Origin: Alphaproteobacteria bacterium
Lineage (GTDB): Bacteria > Pseudomonadota > Alphaproteobacteria > TMED109
Direction of reading: 5' to 3'
Length of the DNA: 64,000 bases
NCBI GenBank assembly: GCA_022825705.1
Contig: JAJDWH010000050.1
Span: 82,916-146,915, forward strand
The first letter of the stretch is position 1. Each line of letters starts with the position of its first letter. Position numbers and translations under genes: made by a program. The notes under the pieces are model-generated. The model had not been told where the DNA came from. It did not search any database and worked only from the letters and a program-made list of their open reading frames with translations. Shown here piece by piece: positions 53,897 through 61,703 of this stretch.

Positions 53897-55114
53897 TCAG
53901 AAGAACATGGAATCGACGGGCAGACCGAGGAGATGGCGACCCACCAGTTCGTAGTTCTCGTGCCGCCCCTGCACCTGCTGCGAAACCGCATAGGCATCGC
54001 GGAGGCGTTGCTCGAACGGTTGCGACGTGAACACAGCCGTCGCTCCGGCCATCCGGTACGCCTGCTCCACCACGCGTGTCGCTTCGTGAATGGCGTGCGT
54101 CGTGGCAAGCCGGAGCGGCGCCCGCTCGGCCGGGGTGACCTGGCCCGATGCTTCGACCCTGCGCCACACGTCGTCCAGCACCTGGGCACGGAAGGCGCGG
54201 GCTGCTCCGAGGCGAGCCTCGAGCTCGGCCAAGCGTGAATGCACGACCGGACTGTCGCGCATCGCGGTCGGCGCCCCGCGCGCAGTTTTCGTTAGCGCCA
54301 GCTCGACAAGCCGGTCGAGGGCGGCGCGAGCGTTCCCGACCGCGACGCCCGCGAACACGGACGCATACACGTGGACGACGGGGAACCGGAAGAGAGTGGC
54401 GTCGCTCCGGCGATCGATGGCCGAATCCCGGTTCAGCGTGAAAGCGTCCTCGACCATGAGATCGTTCACGGTGTACCCCTCGCTGCGGGTGCCGCGAAGG
54501 CCCACCACATGCCAGTCGTCATGGATTTCAGCGGCGCTCCTCGGAAACAGCGCCGTACGGGTGACCGGTCGACCCGCCACATCGGTACGCGGCGTTCCGT
54601 CCCTGTCCTTGACGGTGCAGTGCCCGCCCAGCCACGTCGCGTGGTCGCTGCCGCTGGCGAAGCGCCACGTGCCGCTCACGCGATACCCGCCATCGGTCGC
54701 CTCCGCCGTCCCGACCGCGCCGGCACCCCACGCGAGAACAGCGTTGCCGGGTCCAAACACCTGCTCGGCCACACGCGGCTCGAGATACGCAGCCGCGGTT
54801 GCGCAACCCAGCGCCTGTCCAAGGCACCAGCCGGCACTGGCATCGGCCGCGGCAATCAACTCGGTGAATTCCGCAAGCTCCGTGAGCGGCAATTCGGCAC
54901 CGCCCAACCAGCCCGGCAGGCTCAACCGAAACAGCTCCGCGTCGTGCATGGCGGCGAGCACCGGCGCCGGGAGCCTAGCCTCCTGCTCAATGCTCGATGA
55001 TGCTTCGGCGATCACCGCCGCCGCCAAGCGGCATCGGGCAAGATCCGGCCGGCCAACGGGCTCTGCCCGCTGAGCCGTTGCGGGCGCCGGAGCCAATTCC
55101 GGGCGTGTCGTCAT
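53897..55114 (-). CDS. Acyl-CoA-dehydrogenase-fold flavoprotein (group D monooxygenase-like)
   Basis: 405 residues. The fold is shown by FRLSLPGWLGGAELPLTELAEF, GYRVSGTWRFASGSDHATWLGG and DDWHVVGLRGTRSEGYTVNDLM, and by a helical C-terminus ending QGRHENYELVGRHLLGLPVD. This pattern is closer to flavin-dependent oxygenases such as HsaA and DszC than to true acyl-CoA dehydrogenases, since the usual catalytic Glu motif is absent. The start of formate dehydrogenase genes 16 bases downstream suggests co-transcription, perhaps so that NADH supports the oxygenase's reductase. The substrate is unknown. Confidence 0.75.
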   Translation of the reverse strand: MTTRPELAPAPATAQRAEPVGRPDLARCRLAAAVIAEASSSIEQEARLPAPVLAAMHDAELFRLSLPGWLGGAELPLTELAEFTELIAAADASAGWCLGQALGCATAAAYLEPRVAEQVFGPGNAVLAWGAGAVGTAEATDGGYRVSGTWRFASGSDHATWLGGHCTVKDRDGTPRTDVAGRPVTRTALFPRSAAEIHDDWHVVGLRGTRSEGYTVNDLMVEDAFTLNRDSAIDRRSDATLFRFPVVHVYASVFAGVAVGNARAALDRLVELALTKTARGAPTAMRDSPVVHSRLAELEARLGAARAFRAQVLDDVWRRVEASGQVTPAERAPLRLATTHAIHEATRVVEQAYRMAGATAVFTSQPFEQRLRDAYAVSQQVQGRHENYELVGRHLLGLPVDSMFF

Positions 55115-55441
55115 CTGCCGGGCCAGGGTCTGACGCAGCTGCGCACGCTTCCGCCTCGCCGGGGGCGTGCGGACGCCAACCGGGCCCCGAAAACCGTCGA
55201 AACGTAATGACCCATCAGCACCGGCGCCTCCCCCATGACTCTACCCCGGAAACACCGGCAGCGCGGGATTTTTCCCTGCTACTGGGCGGGCAGCCAAGGG
55301 CGGGCTCGCCAAATGGCGACGAACCATCGCAGCCGATCTCGGCCATCGCCACGGCGCCAGCACGACAGTGAGCACGGACCGAAGGATGGATCCACGCGCA
55401 CGCCGACAGCCAGACCGGCGGGCCGACGGTCTCGCGGCGCC
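55115..55441. other. Intergenic region, no gene seen
   Basis: About 330 bases upstream of the flavoprotein gene and downstream of the DapA-family gene, both on the minus strand. I see no structured repeat and no convincing small gene; the promoter of the flavoprotein-formate dehydrogenase operon should be here. Confidence 0.35.
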
Positions 55442-56356
55442 CTAACGGCCCCAACGAAATGACACCGGATCGAGCGGTCCGGCGAGTTCCATCAGACCCG
55501 CCCGCACCTCGGGTGCCAGCGGGCCAAGCGGCGCGCGCACGTGATCCGAACGAATCACGCCTCCGGCCTGCATGAGTGCCTTGCAGGCCCGAAGTCCGCA
55601 CTGACGGTTCTCGAAGTTGATGAGTGGCAGCACGTGAGCGTACGCAGCGACGGCCTCGTCCCTTTGGCCGTTGCGGTGGGCATCCACGATCGGCTTCAGC
55701 AGGTCCGGAACAAGAGCGCTCGGCATCGTGCCCGTCGCACCGGCGTCAAGGTCCGCCAGCAGGGTGATCGCCTCCTCACCGTCGAACGGGCCCTCGATCG
55801 CGGCGCCACCCGCCCGGATCAGGGCCCGAAGCTTCGCCGCAGCCTGTGGTGTCTCGATCTTGAAGTAGGCGACCTCGTCGATCTCCTGCGCCAGACGGAC
55901 CAGGAACGGCACGCTGAGCTCTACACCCGACAGCGGTGCATCCTGAACCATGATCGGCAGACCCGCCTCCGCCGCTCGGGCGAATTGCTCGCGCGTCTGC
56001 TCCTCGGTTCCCTTGAGGGCCGCTCCGTGGTACGGCGGCATCAGCATCATCATGGACGCCCCGAGTTCCGCCGCTCTCCGGCAGCGTTCCACGACGATCC
56101 TGGTCGAATAGTGTGAAGCGGCGACGATGACCGGAATGCGGCCGGCGACGTGTTCAATGCAGTGTCGCGCAAGGACCTCCCGTTCCTCGTCGGAAAGCAG
56201 GAACTGCTCGGAATAGTTGGCGAGAATGCAGAGCCCGTCCGATCCCTGGTCCACCATGCAGTCGAGCGCCCGCTTCTGTCCCTCCAGGTCGAGGTCGCCG
56301 GTCTCGGTAAAGATGGTGGGCACGACCGGCCACACACCGCGATAAGGTCCCGCCAT
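55442..56356 (-). CDS. Dihydrodipicolinate synthase family (class I) aldolase/lyase
   Basis: 304 residues from the ATG at 56356, with GGAG nine bases upstream; a longer frame to 56398 lacks one. The (beta/alpha)8 DapA fold is seen: VWPVVPTIFTETGDLDLEG, QGSDGLCILANYSEQFLLSDEER, GASMMMLMPPYHG and the Schiff-base Lys in VAYFKIETPQAAAKL. The typical lysine-pathway motifs are altered, so it is more likely a sugar-acid lyase (2-keto-3-deoxy type) than DapA itself. It stands alone here, but its chemistry would complement the IlvD-like dehydratase at 5213. Confidence 0.82.
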   Translation of the reverse strand: MAGPYRGVWPVVPTIFTETGDLDLEGQKRALDCMVDQGSDGLCILANYSEQFLLSDEEREVLARHCIEHVAGRIPVIVAASHYSTRIVVERCRRAAELGASMMMLMPPYHGAALKGTEEQTREQFARAAEAGLPIMVQDAPLSGVELSVPFLVRLAQEIDEVAYFKIETPQAAAKLRALIRAGGAAIEGPFDGEEAITLLADLDAGATGTMPSALVPDLLKPIVDAHRNGQRDEAVAAYAHVLPLINFENRQCGLRACKALMQAGGVIRSDHVRAPLGPLAPEVRAGLMELAGPLDPVSFRWGR

Positions 56357-56688
56357 GAGCTTCCACTCCCAATGCGCATACGCCGACCGGAAGACCACCG
56401 GCGGTCGGTGGACAACCCGTTGTCCCGCCGCCAGCCTTCACCGGGCACACGGTACCATCGTCGCCTTCTGATGATCTGCTGAAGGTCCCGGCGCCGTTGT
56501 CCTAGGGTCTCCCCGCCGACGCTGACTTCCCATTTTCGCCGGGGTGGTCTCCCGCGCGGCTCCGGTCACACAGTGATGTTTCCAGGATCAATCGCGCCGG
56601 GGCCTTGCAAATGGACCGAACAGCGCTGCTGCCGGTGTGTTCTGGCACCCGGCCCAGGAGATCCGGTTCCGGTTCTTGCCGTATACTG

Positions 56689-56706
56689 AAGTCACCTATG
56701 TGACTT
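56689..56706. promoter_or_regulatory. Upstream dyad of the toxin-antitoxin operon
   Basis: AAGTCAC-ctat-GTGACTT, a perfect 7+7 dyad directly after a TATACT hexamer (56682-56687) that could be a -10. It would cover the start of transcription. The rest of 56357-56680 holds no gene I can support. Confidence 0.5.
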
Positions 56707-56723
56707 GCTTGGTCTAGTGATAA

Positions 56724-56738
56724 TGACCATAATGGTCA
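56724..56738. promoter_or_regulatory. Operator-like palindrome at the antitoxin start
   Basis: TGACCAT-a-ATGGTCA, a perfect 15-base palindrome ending two bases before the antitoxin ATG (56741). Its half-site TGAC also occurs in the dyad at 56689-56706. Phd/YefM-type antitoxins commonly repress through such paired palindromes. Confidence 0.55.
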
Positions 56739-56740
56739 CA

Positions 56741-57022
56741 ATGACTGCTGTGTCCATTTCAGACCTGAAAGCCAATCTCTCGCGCCACCTCCGGGAAGTC
56801 CGTCGCGGCGGCGAGATTCAGGTGCTGGAACGCGGAACCCCGGTCGCCAGGCTGGTCCCGCCCGCGGAAGTCGACGACCACGGAATTCGCGACCGGCTCA
56901 TCGCTGCAGGCCTGATGCGGCCCGGCAGTGGCAGCGCCGCCACCGTTCTCGACCAACCGCCGCTGGAGTTGCCGGTAAGCCTGTCCGAAGCCTTGGCCGA
57001 GGATCGTGCCGATCGCCTGTGA
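56741..57022 (+). CDS. Phd/YefM-family antitoxin
   Basis: 93 residues from the ATG at 56741; ATGs further upstream lie inside the palindrome and add a non-homologous start. The opening MTAVSISDLKANLSRHLREV and the following GEIQVLERGTPVARLVP are the Phd/YefM DNA-binding fold. The C-terminal part (LPVSLSEALAEDRADRL) would bind and block the toxin. The stop overlaps the toxin GTG (GTGA), so the pair is translationally coupled with the antitoxin first. Confidence 0.88.
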   Translation: MTAVSISDLKANLSRHLREVRRGGEIQVLERGTPVARLVPPAEVDDHGIRDRLIAAGLMRPGSGSAATVLDQPPLELPVSLSEALAEDRADRL

Positions 57023-57441
57023 GGTACTGGGACGCATCCGCACTGGTTCCATTGGCCGTCGCCGAGCCCCGAAGTGCGTTGGTGCGCGAATGGCTGTCGG
57101 ACGATGATCACATAGTCACCTGGGCATGGACCCGGACCGAGATCACCAGCGCGATTGAGCGCCGGACCCGCGACAGGAAGCTGTCGCGGGAGCAGCGCCG
57201 GGAAACGCTCGGACGATTTGACGCACTTGCCGAGAGTTGGGACGAGATCACGGACGTGCTCGCCGTACGAGCCCGTGCGAATGCACTTCTGGCGCGACAT
57301 CCGCTCCGAGCTGCTGACGCCGGTCAACTCGGTGCCGCTCTGTTGGTCCAGGAGCAAATGGCAGGAGCACTCACGTTCGTGTGTCTGGACACTTCGTTGG
57401 CATTGGCAGCCGAGCGAGAACAGCTCACGATCGCCATCTGA
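57019..57441 (+). CDS. vapC: VapC-type PIN-domain toxin
   Basis: 140 residues from a GTG. The PIN-domain acidic cluster is visible: Asp in YWDASALVPL (residue 5), Glu in WTRTEITSAIERR, Asp in LRAADAGQLGAAL and Asp in FVCLDTSLALAA. VapC toxins are Mg-dependent RNases that usually cut tRNA or rRNA. It is held in check by the preceding Phd-type antitoxin. Confidence 0.9.
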   Translation: MRYWDASALVPLAVAEPRSALVREWLSDDDHIVTWAWTRTEITSAIERRTRDRKLSREQRRETLGRFDALAESWDEITDVLAVRARANALLARHPLRAADAGQLGAALLVQEQMAGALTFVCLDTSLALAAEREQLTIAI

Positions 57442-57773
57442 GAAACCGATACCGGCCGCAGCATTGGTCGAACGCGCATCATTCGTGATGCGCCGCCTAC
57501 GGTGCGACGCGCTGGGCGGTCCCGGAAGGGCCGGCGGTGGGCAGCCGCACGCCACAGCACGAACCTGGCCGCCCCCAATCGTCGATGCTTCCGTTGGCAT
57601 CCGGGCAACTAAGCTCGCTCTGGCTGCGGCATGCGATGCCGGACCCCGGAGCCCGGTCCAACGCACGACGAGCTGCCTGGCTGTCCGTCCTGGACGGGCG
57701 AAGCACTCGTTCGGCCGCGTGAACTGCCCCTAGAGCATCAGTCCAGATGCGAAAAGAGAAGACAGGGGCGGCG
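57442..57773. other. Intergenic region, no gene seen
   Basis: About 330 bases between the convergent toxin gene and the enoyl-CoA hydratase gene. Open frames on both strands have no recognisable domain. No clear terminator hairpin was found. Confidence 0.35.
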
Positions 57774-58529
57774 TCAGCGTCTCCGATCAAGAAACCGGGC
57801 CATCGAGGCCTGCGGCTCACCGCTCGCATAAGCCAGGGGCTGCAGACGAAAAGCCGCCTCGAACGCGGAGTCCCAGGCGGCCTGGGTCATCTCCCTCAGC
57901 CTGAGCTTCGAAAGGCGAAAGGCGTTTGGCGGCTTTTCGGCGAGCAGGCGGGCCTCCTGCAGCGCCTCGTCGACCAGCGCTTCCGCGGCAACCAGGCGAT
58001 CGAGGAGCCCAATCCGCAGAGCTTCATCAGCCATCACCAGGCGCCCGGACAGGGCGAGGTCCTGCGTGCGGCTGTGCCCCAGGGCCAGTTCCATGAGTTG
58101 CACGCCGATGACGCTCGCCAGGCCGACATTGATCTCCGGCTGGCCGATACGGGTGCCCGGCTGCCCGATCCGAAGATCGCACAGGAGCGCGATCTGGAGG
58201 CCCGCGCCCGCAGCCACGCCGTTGATTGCCCCGATACACGGCTTGTCGAGGTTGCGAATGGCATCGTGGTGGCGGCGAAGATCCGCCACCCAGGTTCCGC
58301 TGGTCCTTTCGTTCAGACCTCGGGTCTCGGCAAGATCGTTGCCGGCGCAAAATGCCTTGTCTCCTGCACCAGTGATGACGACAGCGCGAATGGCCGAATC
58401 GTCGTTCACCGGCGCAAGCGCTGTGATCATCTCGCTTCGCATGCCGGCATGACTGGCATTGCGCGCTTCGGGCCGGTCCAACGTGATGATTCGGATACCG
58501 CCTTCGTCGTGAACGTCAATGAACTGCAT
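57774..58529 (-). CDS. Enoyl-CoA hydratase/isomerase family protein
   Basis: 251 residues with the crotonase fold. The oxyanion-hole segments are AFCAGNDLAETRG and GAINGVAAGAGLQIALLCDLRIG, and the opening IRIITLDRPEARNASHAGM is typical. One of the two Glu that add water in true hydratases seems kept in IGQPEINVGL; the other position cannot be judged with confidence. It could be an enoyl-CoA hydratase, isomerase or related CoA-ester enzyme. It stands alone at the edge of the decayed mobile region. Confidence 0.85.
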   Translation of the reverse strand: MQFIDVHDEGGIRIITLDRPEARNASHAGMRSEMITALAPVNDDSAIRAVVITGAGDKAFCAGNDLAETRGLNERTSGTWVADLRRHHDAIRNLDKPCIGAINGVAAGAGLQIALLCDLRIGQPGTRIGQPEINVGLASVIGVQLMELALGHSRTQDLALSGRLVMADEALRIGLLDRLVAAEALVDEALQEARLLAEKPPNAFRLSKLRLREMTQAAWDSAFEAAFRLQPLAYASGEPQASMARFLDRRR

Positions 58530-58602
58530 GCATTATCCGGTTGGATTGCGGTACCAATATCGGGCTCAACGAGTTCCTCATCGGGTTTGCGCGCGTCGGT
58601 CC

Positions 58603-58707
58603 CGAGTTACCGTGGCCACCGATCACCTCCAGCACGCCATCAACACGGAGAGCATGCAGGACTGGCTTGGACACGCCAGCTTCGCCGGCACCCGTCTTTA
58701 CGACCGG
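58603..58707 (+). pseudogene. Tyrosine-recombinase (integrase) C-terminal remnant
   Basis: A 35-codon stretch matches the last part of phage-type integrases: an ATDHLQHAINTESMQDWLGH segment (normally ...ATHLL..G..., then Q..LGH) followed by AS....TRLYDR with the active-site Tyr. The upstream catalytic domain is missing and the frame continues into unrelated AT-rich sequence. It is a broken end of an integrated element. Confidence 0.6.
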
Positions 58708-58764
58708 TGCGGCGCGATACCACAAGTCCGCAAGGATCATAATGAGACGGGGGTGGTGCCCAGG

Positions 58765-58860
58765 GGAGGAATTAGAAATACCTTTCATATGCTTGTGTTA
58801 TTTACTATTGTAGTGATATTTGTAATGTCATCCCACATTTATTCCCACATAATGTCGGCG
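58765..58860. other. AT-rich patch with TCCCACAT direct repeats, possible attachment-site scar
   Basis: About 95 bases far richer in A+T than anything nearby, next to the integrase remnant. TCCCACAT occurs at 58831-58838 and 58843-58850, 12 bases apart. On the plus strand the patch can encode a 27-residue peptide with one hydrophobic helix (58791-58874), preceded at a distance by GGGGAGGA. It may be the edge of the lost element; a functional small membrane peptide is possible but unsupported. Confidence 0.3.
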
Positions 58861-59057
58861 CTTGGAGCATAGTATGTTGCCTTACTGGCCCCGCGTAACC
58901 GTACGTCGAACCCGTGATGATGCCGGCGGAAGGCAGCGGGGAACGGGCGTGGCGGCTGGAACCGGGCGGCTTCCGACCGCCGACGGCGTGCATCTTCCTT
59001 AGGACTCCACGGCTTGGCCGAACAGCTATTGCCACCCTTCACAGGACGAGCAATCGG

Positions 59058-60028
59058 TTACGGCCCCGCCCAACTGGACGGAGCAGCACGCTGTTTTCGC
59101 CCGAACACTGGAATGCCGGCTACATCCAGAATAGCAGTGCCATCGCCGATGGTGATCTCATCCACCTGGACAGGCCGGGTACCTGTGTCGGCCAGCAGGC
59201 GACCGCGATGTTCCACGGGAGTGGTGCGTGCAGTAATCCGAGGCAACTTCCAACACCAAGTCCAAGATTTGCCGCAGACGCCGCCAATCCATCCTGGAAC
59301 CGTCTTCCATGGGCACAGTGCCAATTTCTTCCTTAGCGTATCCGAACGCGTTGGCGTGGATAGTGCGCGATGTGGACGGAGGCACCATGTCCAGTGCGCT
59401 GCCGCCCACCGCCTATACGAGCGGCACGAATGGTGCACAGCGTTCAACAATGTCAACCGCTGCTTGGGTAGCCGAATGCCAGTGTACGGCGCAAGGATCC
59501 TTGTTTACCGCCAGGTCAGCATCCTGCGGCCGAAATCCACATTGAAGGTCGTCCTAGGCCGGGAAGAAACGTCGGATGTCTCCTCGTCGTCGAACCACTG
59601 AACCCGCGTTTCCTCGCCCCCCTTCTAATGACTGCCTCAACGTCAAGGTTGCGGTCGTTCGTGAGTTCGGCGGAATAGCTCGCGTTCCGCAATGCCTCAA
59701 GCTCTGGCTCGACGGCTTGAAGAAGACAGTCTCTTTCGTCAAGGAAGATCTGCAGGTCGTCGGACAATCTTGGCCAGTCACGGTTCAGGGTGGCGCCAGC
59801 AATGTAGCTGTGTCCGAACGGTGGAGGTGAAGGACCTCCACCGCTGACTGCTGGACTGCGCACGGCACTCCTCTCAAGTAACACATTTGCTAAGCGTCTG
59901 TTATTACTCAGTATAGTGATTTCACTTTCTGCAGTGCGGAATCGCTGATTCAGCGGAGATAAATCCTCGGTTACTGGCGCGACGATGCCCACGCGACCGC
60001 GGGGGTGTGGGCTTGTATGCCGCGGCAA
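59058..60028 (-). pseudogene. Broken ORF cluster of unknown function
   Basis: On the minus strand an open frame from about 60028 to 59516 (up to 170 codons), then shorter frames to about 59058, read like one or two proteins interrupted by stops and frame changes: APVTEDLSPLNQRFRTAESE early, DWPRLSDDLQIFLDERD and VEPELEALRNASYSAELTND in the middle, MDWRRLRQILDLVLEVASDY and GDGTAILDVAGIPVFG late. I do not recognise the family. Codons such as TTA, ATA, AGA and AGT are frequent, unlike neighbouring genes, which suggests foreign origin. Confidence 0.35.
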
Positions 60029-60166
60029 TCAGCTTCCGCGTCCTATGCCCGTTGCCCGGGTCTTCGGGTATGGGTGTTGGCCGCGGCGGTCGACGGCGTC
60101 AGTCACCGCGAGGCTTTCCTTCGGTTTGGGGTGAGCGCGGCCAGCGTCAGCCAGCCGCACCGGCAA
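60017..60166 (+). pseudogene. IS630-family transposase N-terminal fragment
   Basis: About 50 codons starting MPRQSASAS and containing VLAAAVDGVSHREAFLRFGV followed by SAASVSQ, which is the helix-turn-helix start of IS630-type transposases (DLR.RV..AV..G.S.REAA.RFGVS..SV). The rest of the transposase, including the DDE domain, is missing. From here to the GPP34 fusion gene (60167-60504) I see nothing further. Confidence 0.55.
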
Positions 60167-60504
60167 AGGCCCCTGAAACGTCACCGGACGCATCCTCGAT
60201 ATCTTCTCATCTACCGAATGCCACAGCTACTTCGGGCCCGCCGGGTTTGATCCAAGCTGATCGAATTACGCCCTGACCAGCGACGGGGAAGGGAACTGCG
60301 CTTAATCCGATGCCCGAGTGGGAAGTTCTTGATGGACTGCAGACAGGAGGTCATGCTTGGCAGTGTGACGCGTGGCTACGGATCAACGACTCTGTCAGGG
60401 CCAGCGCCTTCCGAGGCGTCTGGACGCAGCACGCCATGTGGGTCGCTTCGACACTTCCGGGGCGCCGGTCGTAGCGGCCCCCCGCTGGCCGAGTGGGGCA
60501 CGTC

Positions 60505-61691
60505 ATGCTGAGTTTCACCGAAGAGTTGGTGTTGCTGCTGAACGACGAAGACGGTGTGCCGCTGCCGATTCGGCAGGACGTCGTGGCGTGTGCCCTCGCG
60601 GGTGCCGTGCTGATGGACCTCGCATTCGACTACCGGATTGACACTGATTTCGAGGCCCTGGTCGTCCATGACCGGACGCCGACCAGCAATGCCGTACTCG
60701 ACCGTCTATTGGCGAAGATTGCGGCCCGTGCAGAGGTTTGCGATACCAAGGCCTGGATCGGCATTTTGTCGGCCGAGGAGGCTCCCGCCGTCCAGGACGA
60801 GATCCTGGCAGGCCTCGTCGAACAAGGCGTGCTCACTATCCGATCCAGCAAATTTCCGTGGATGGGATCCCGGCGGCGTCCCGGCGGCGTCCCGGCGGCG
60901 GCGGTGAGACGGTGCAGAAGATCCGCCTTCGTATCACGGACGTGCTGTATTCCCACGATATTCCCGACCCTCGGGACGTCGCCCTGATCTCACTCCTGGA
61001 TGCCTGCGAGATCCTCCCCGAGATCCTCCAAACGCAAGAGTTGGCGGACCTGCGTCCCCGCATCACGTTGCTGCGGAAAATGGACCTGATCGGGCGCGAG
61101 GTGGCTGCGGCAATCGCCGACATCGAGCGTTCGATCATTCAAGCGTTACGGGATCGGGCGGCGCAGTTCCGGAAATTGCTGCTGATCCTCTCCGCTGTTG
61201 CCGGAAGCACGGCGGGCGCGACGTTCGTACTCCCGCGCGTCCCCGTAGCCGATAGTTTCGGCGCCGCCCTCCGCATGCACCTCTGGTTTGACAGCGGCTG
61301 GCAGTTGTGGACCGGCTATGCCCTGCTCGCACTGGCGTCAGCAGGCATTCTCGCGGTCGTGCTCATGAAGGTGCGGCGAATCGCCCGGTTCGGTGGTCAC
61401 AATTGGTGGCGGCTCGCCCATGCCGGGCTTGGTGTCGCCTGCGTTCTCGCCCTCTTTGTGCACACCGGCTTTCGTCTGGGAGCCAATCTCAACGCGGCGC
61501 TGATGGTCTGTTTCCTGGCGGTGTTGATCCTTGGCGGTATCGCCGGGGTTTGCAACAATGCAGCAGGCGAGCTGCGGCGGATGGGGGTACCACCCAGGGT
61601 GCGCATCATCCCGATGCGCCTGCACACGGTTGCGCTCTGGCCTCTTCCGGCTCTCGTGATCATCCACGTGCTGGCCGTCTACCTGTATTGA
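60505..61691 (+). pseudogene. GPP34 domain fused to multi-His membrane cytochrome-b-like domain, frameshifted by an 11-bp repeat
   Basis: The N-terminal half (ATG 60505) matches the GPP34 domain of the paralogue at 36832: MLSFTEELVLLLNDEDGVP and CALAGAVLMDLAFDYRIDT. The frame then breaks in three copies of TCCCGGCGGCG (60868-60900) and stops at 60987. The other half continues in another frame: IPDPRDVALISLLDACEIL, LLRKMDLIGREV, then about five membrane helices with His in MHLWF, RLAHAG, FVHTGF, RLHTV and IIHVLAVYLY, as in di-haem b-type cytochromes. With two repeat copies the total is exactly 392 codons. It lies 12 bases before the multihaem cytochrome gene. It may be phase-variable, recently broken, or a sequencing/assembly artefact. 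Confidence 0.75.
60868..60900 (+). repeat. Three tandem copies of an 11-bp unit inside the GPP34 fusion gene
   Basis: TCCCGGCGGCG three times without mismatch. Because 11 is 2 modulo 3, losing one copy joins the upstream and downstream frames exactly, and the joined protein aligns with the loop of the intact paralogue (GSRRYPQIDGGEE there, GSRRRPGGGGETV here). Slippage at such a repeat can switch a gene on and off. Confidence 0.9.
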
Positions 61692-61703
61692 AGAGGGTGC
61701 CGC

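Noticed and set aside
57497..57829. 110-codon minus-strand open frame between the toxin and hydratase genes
   Set aside because: No domain, overlaps the end of the hydratase gene, random GC-rich composition.
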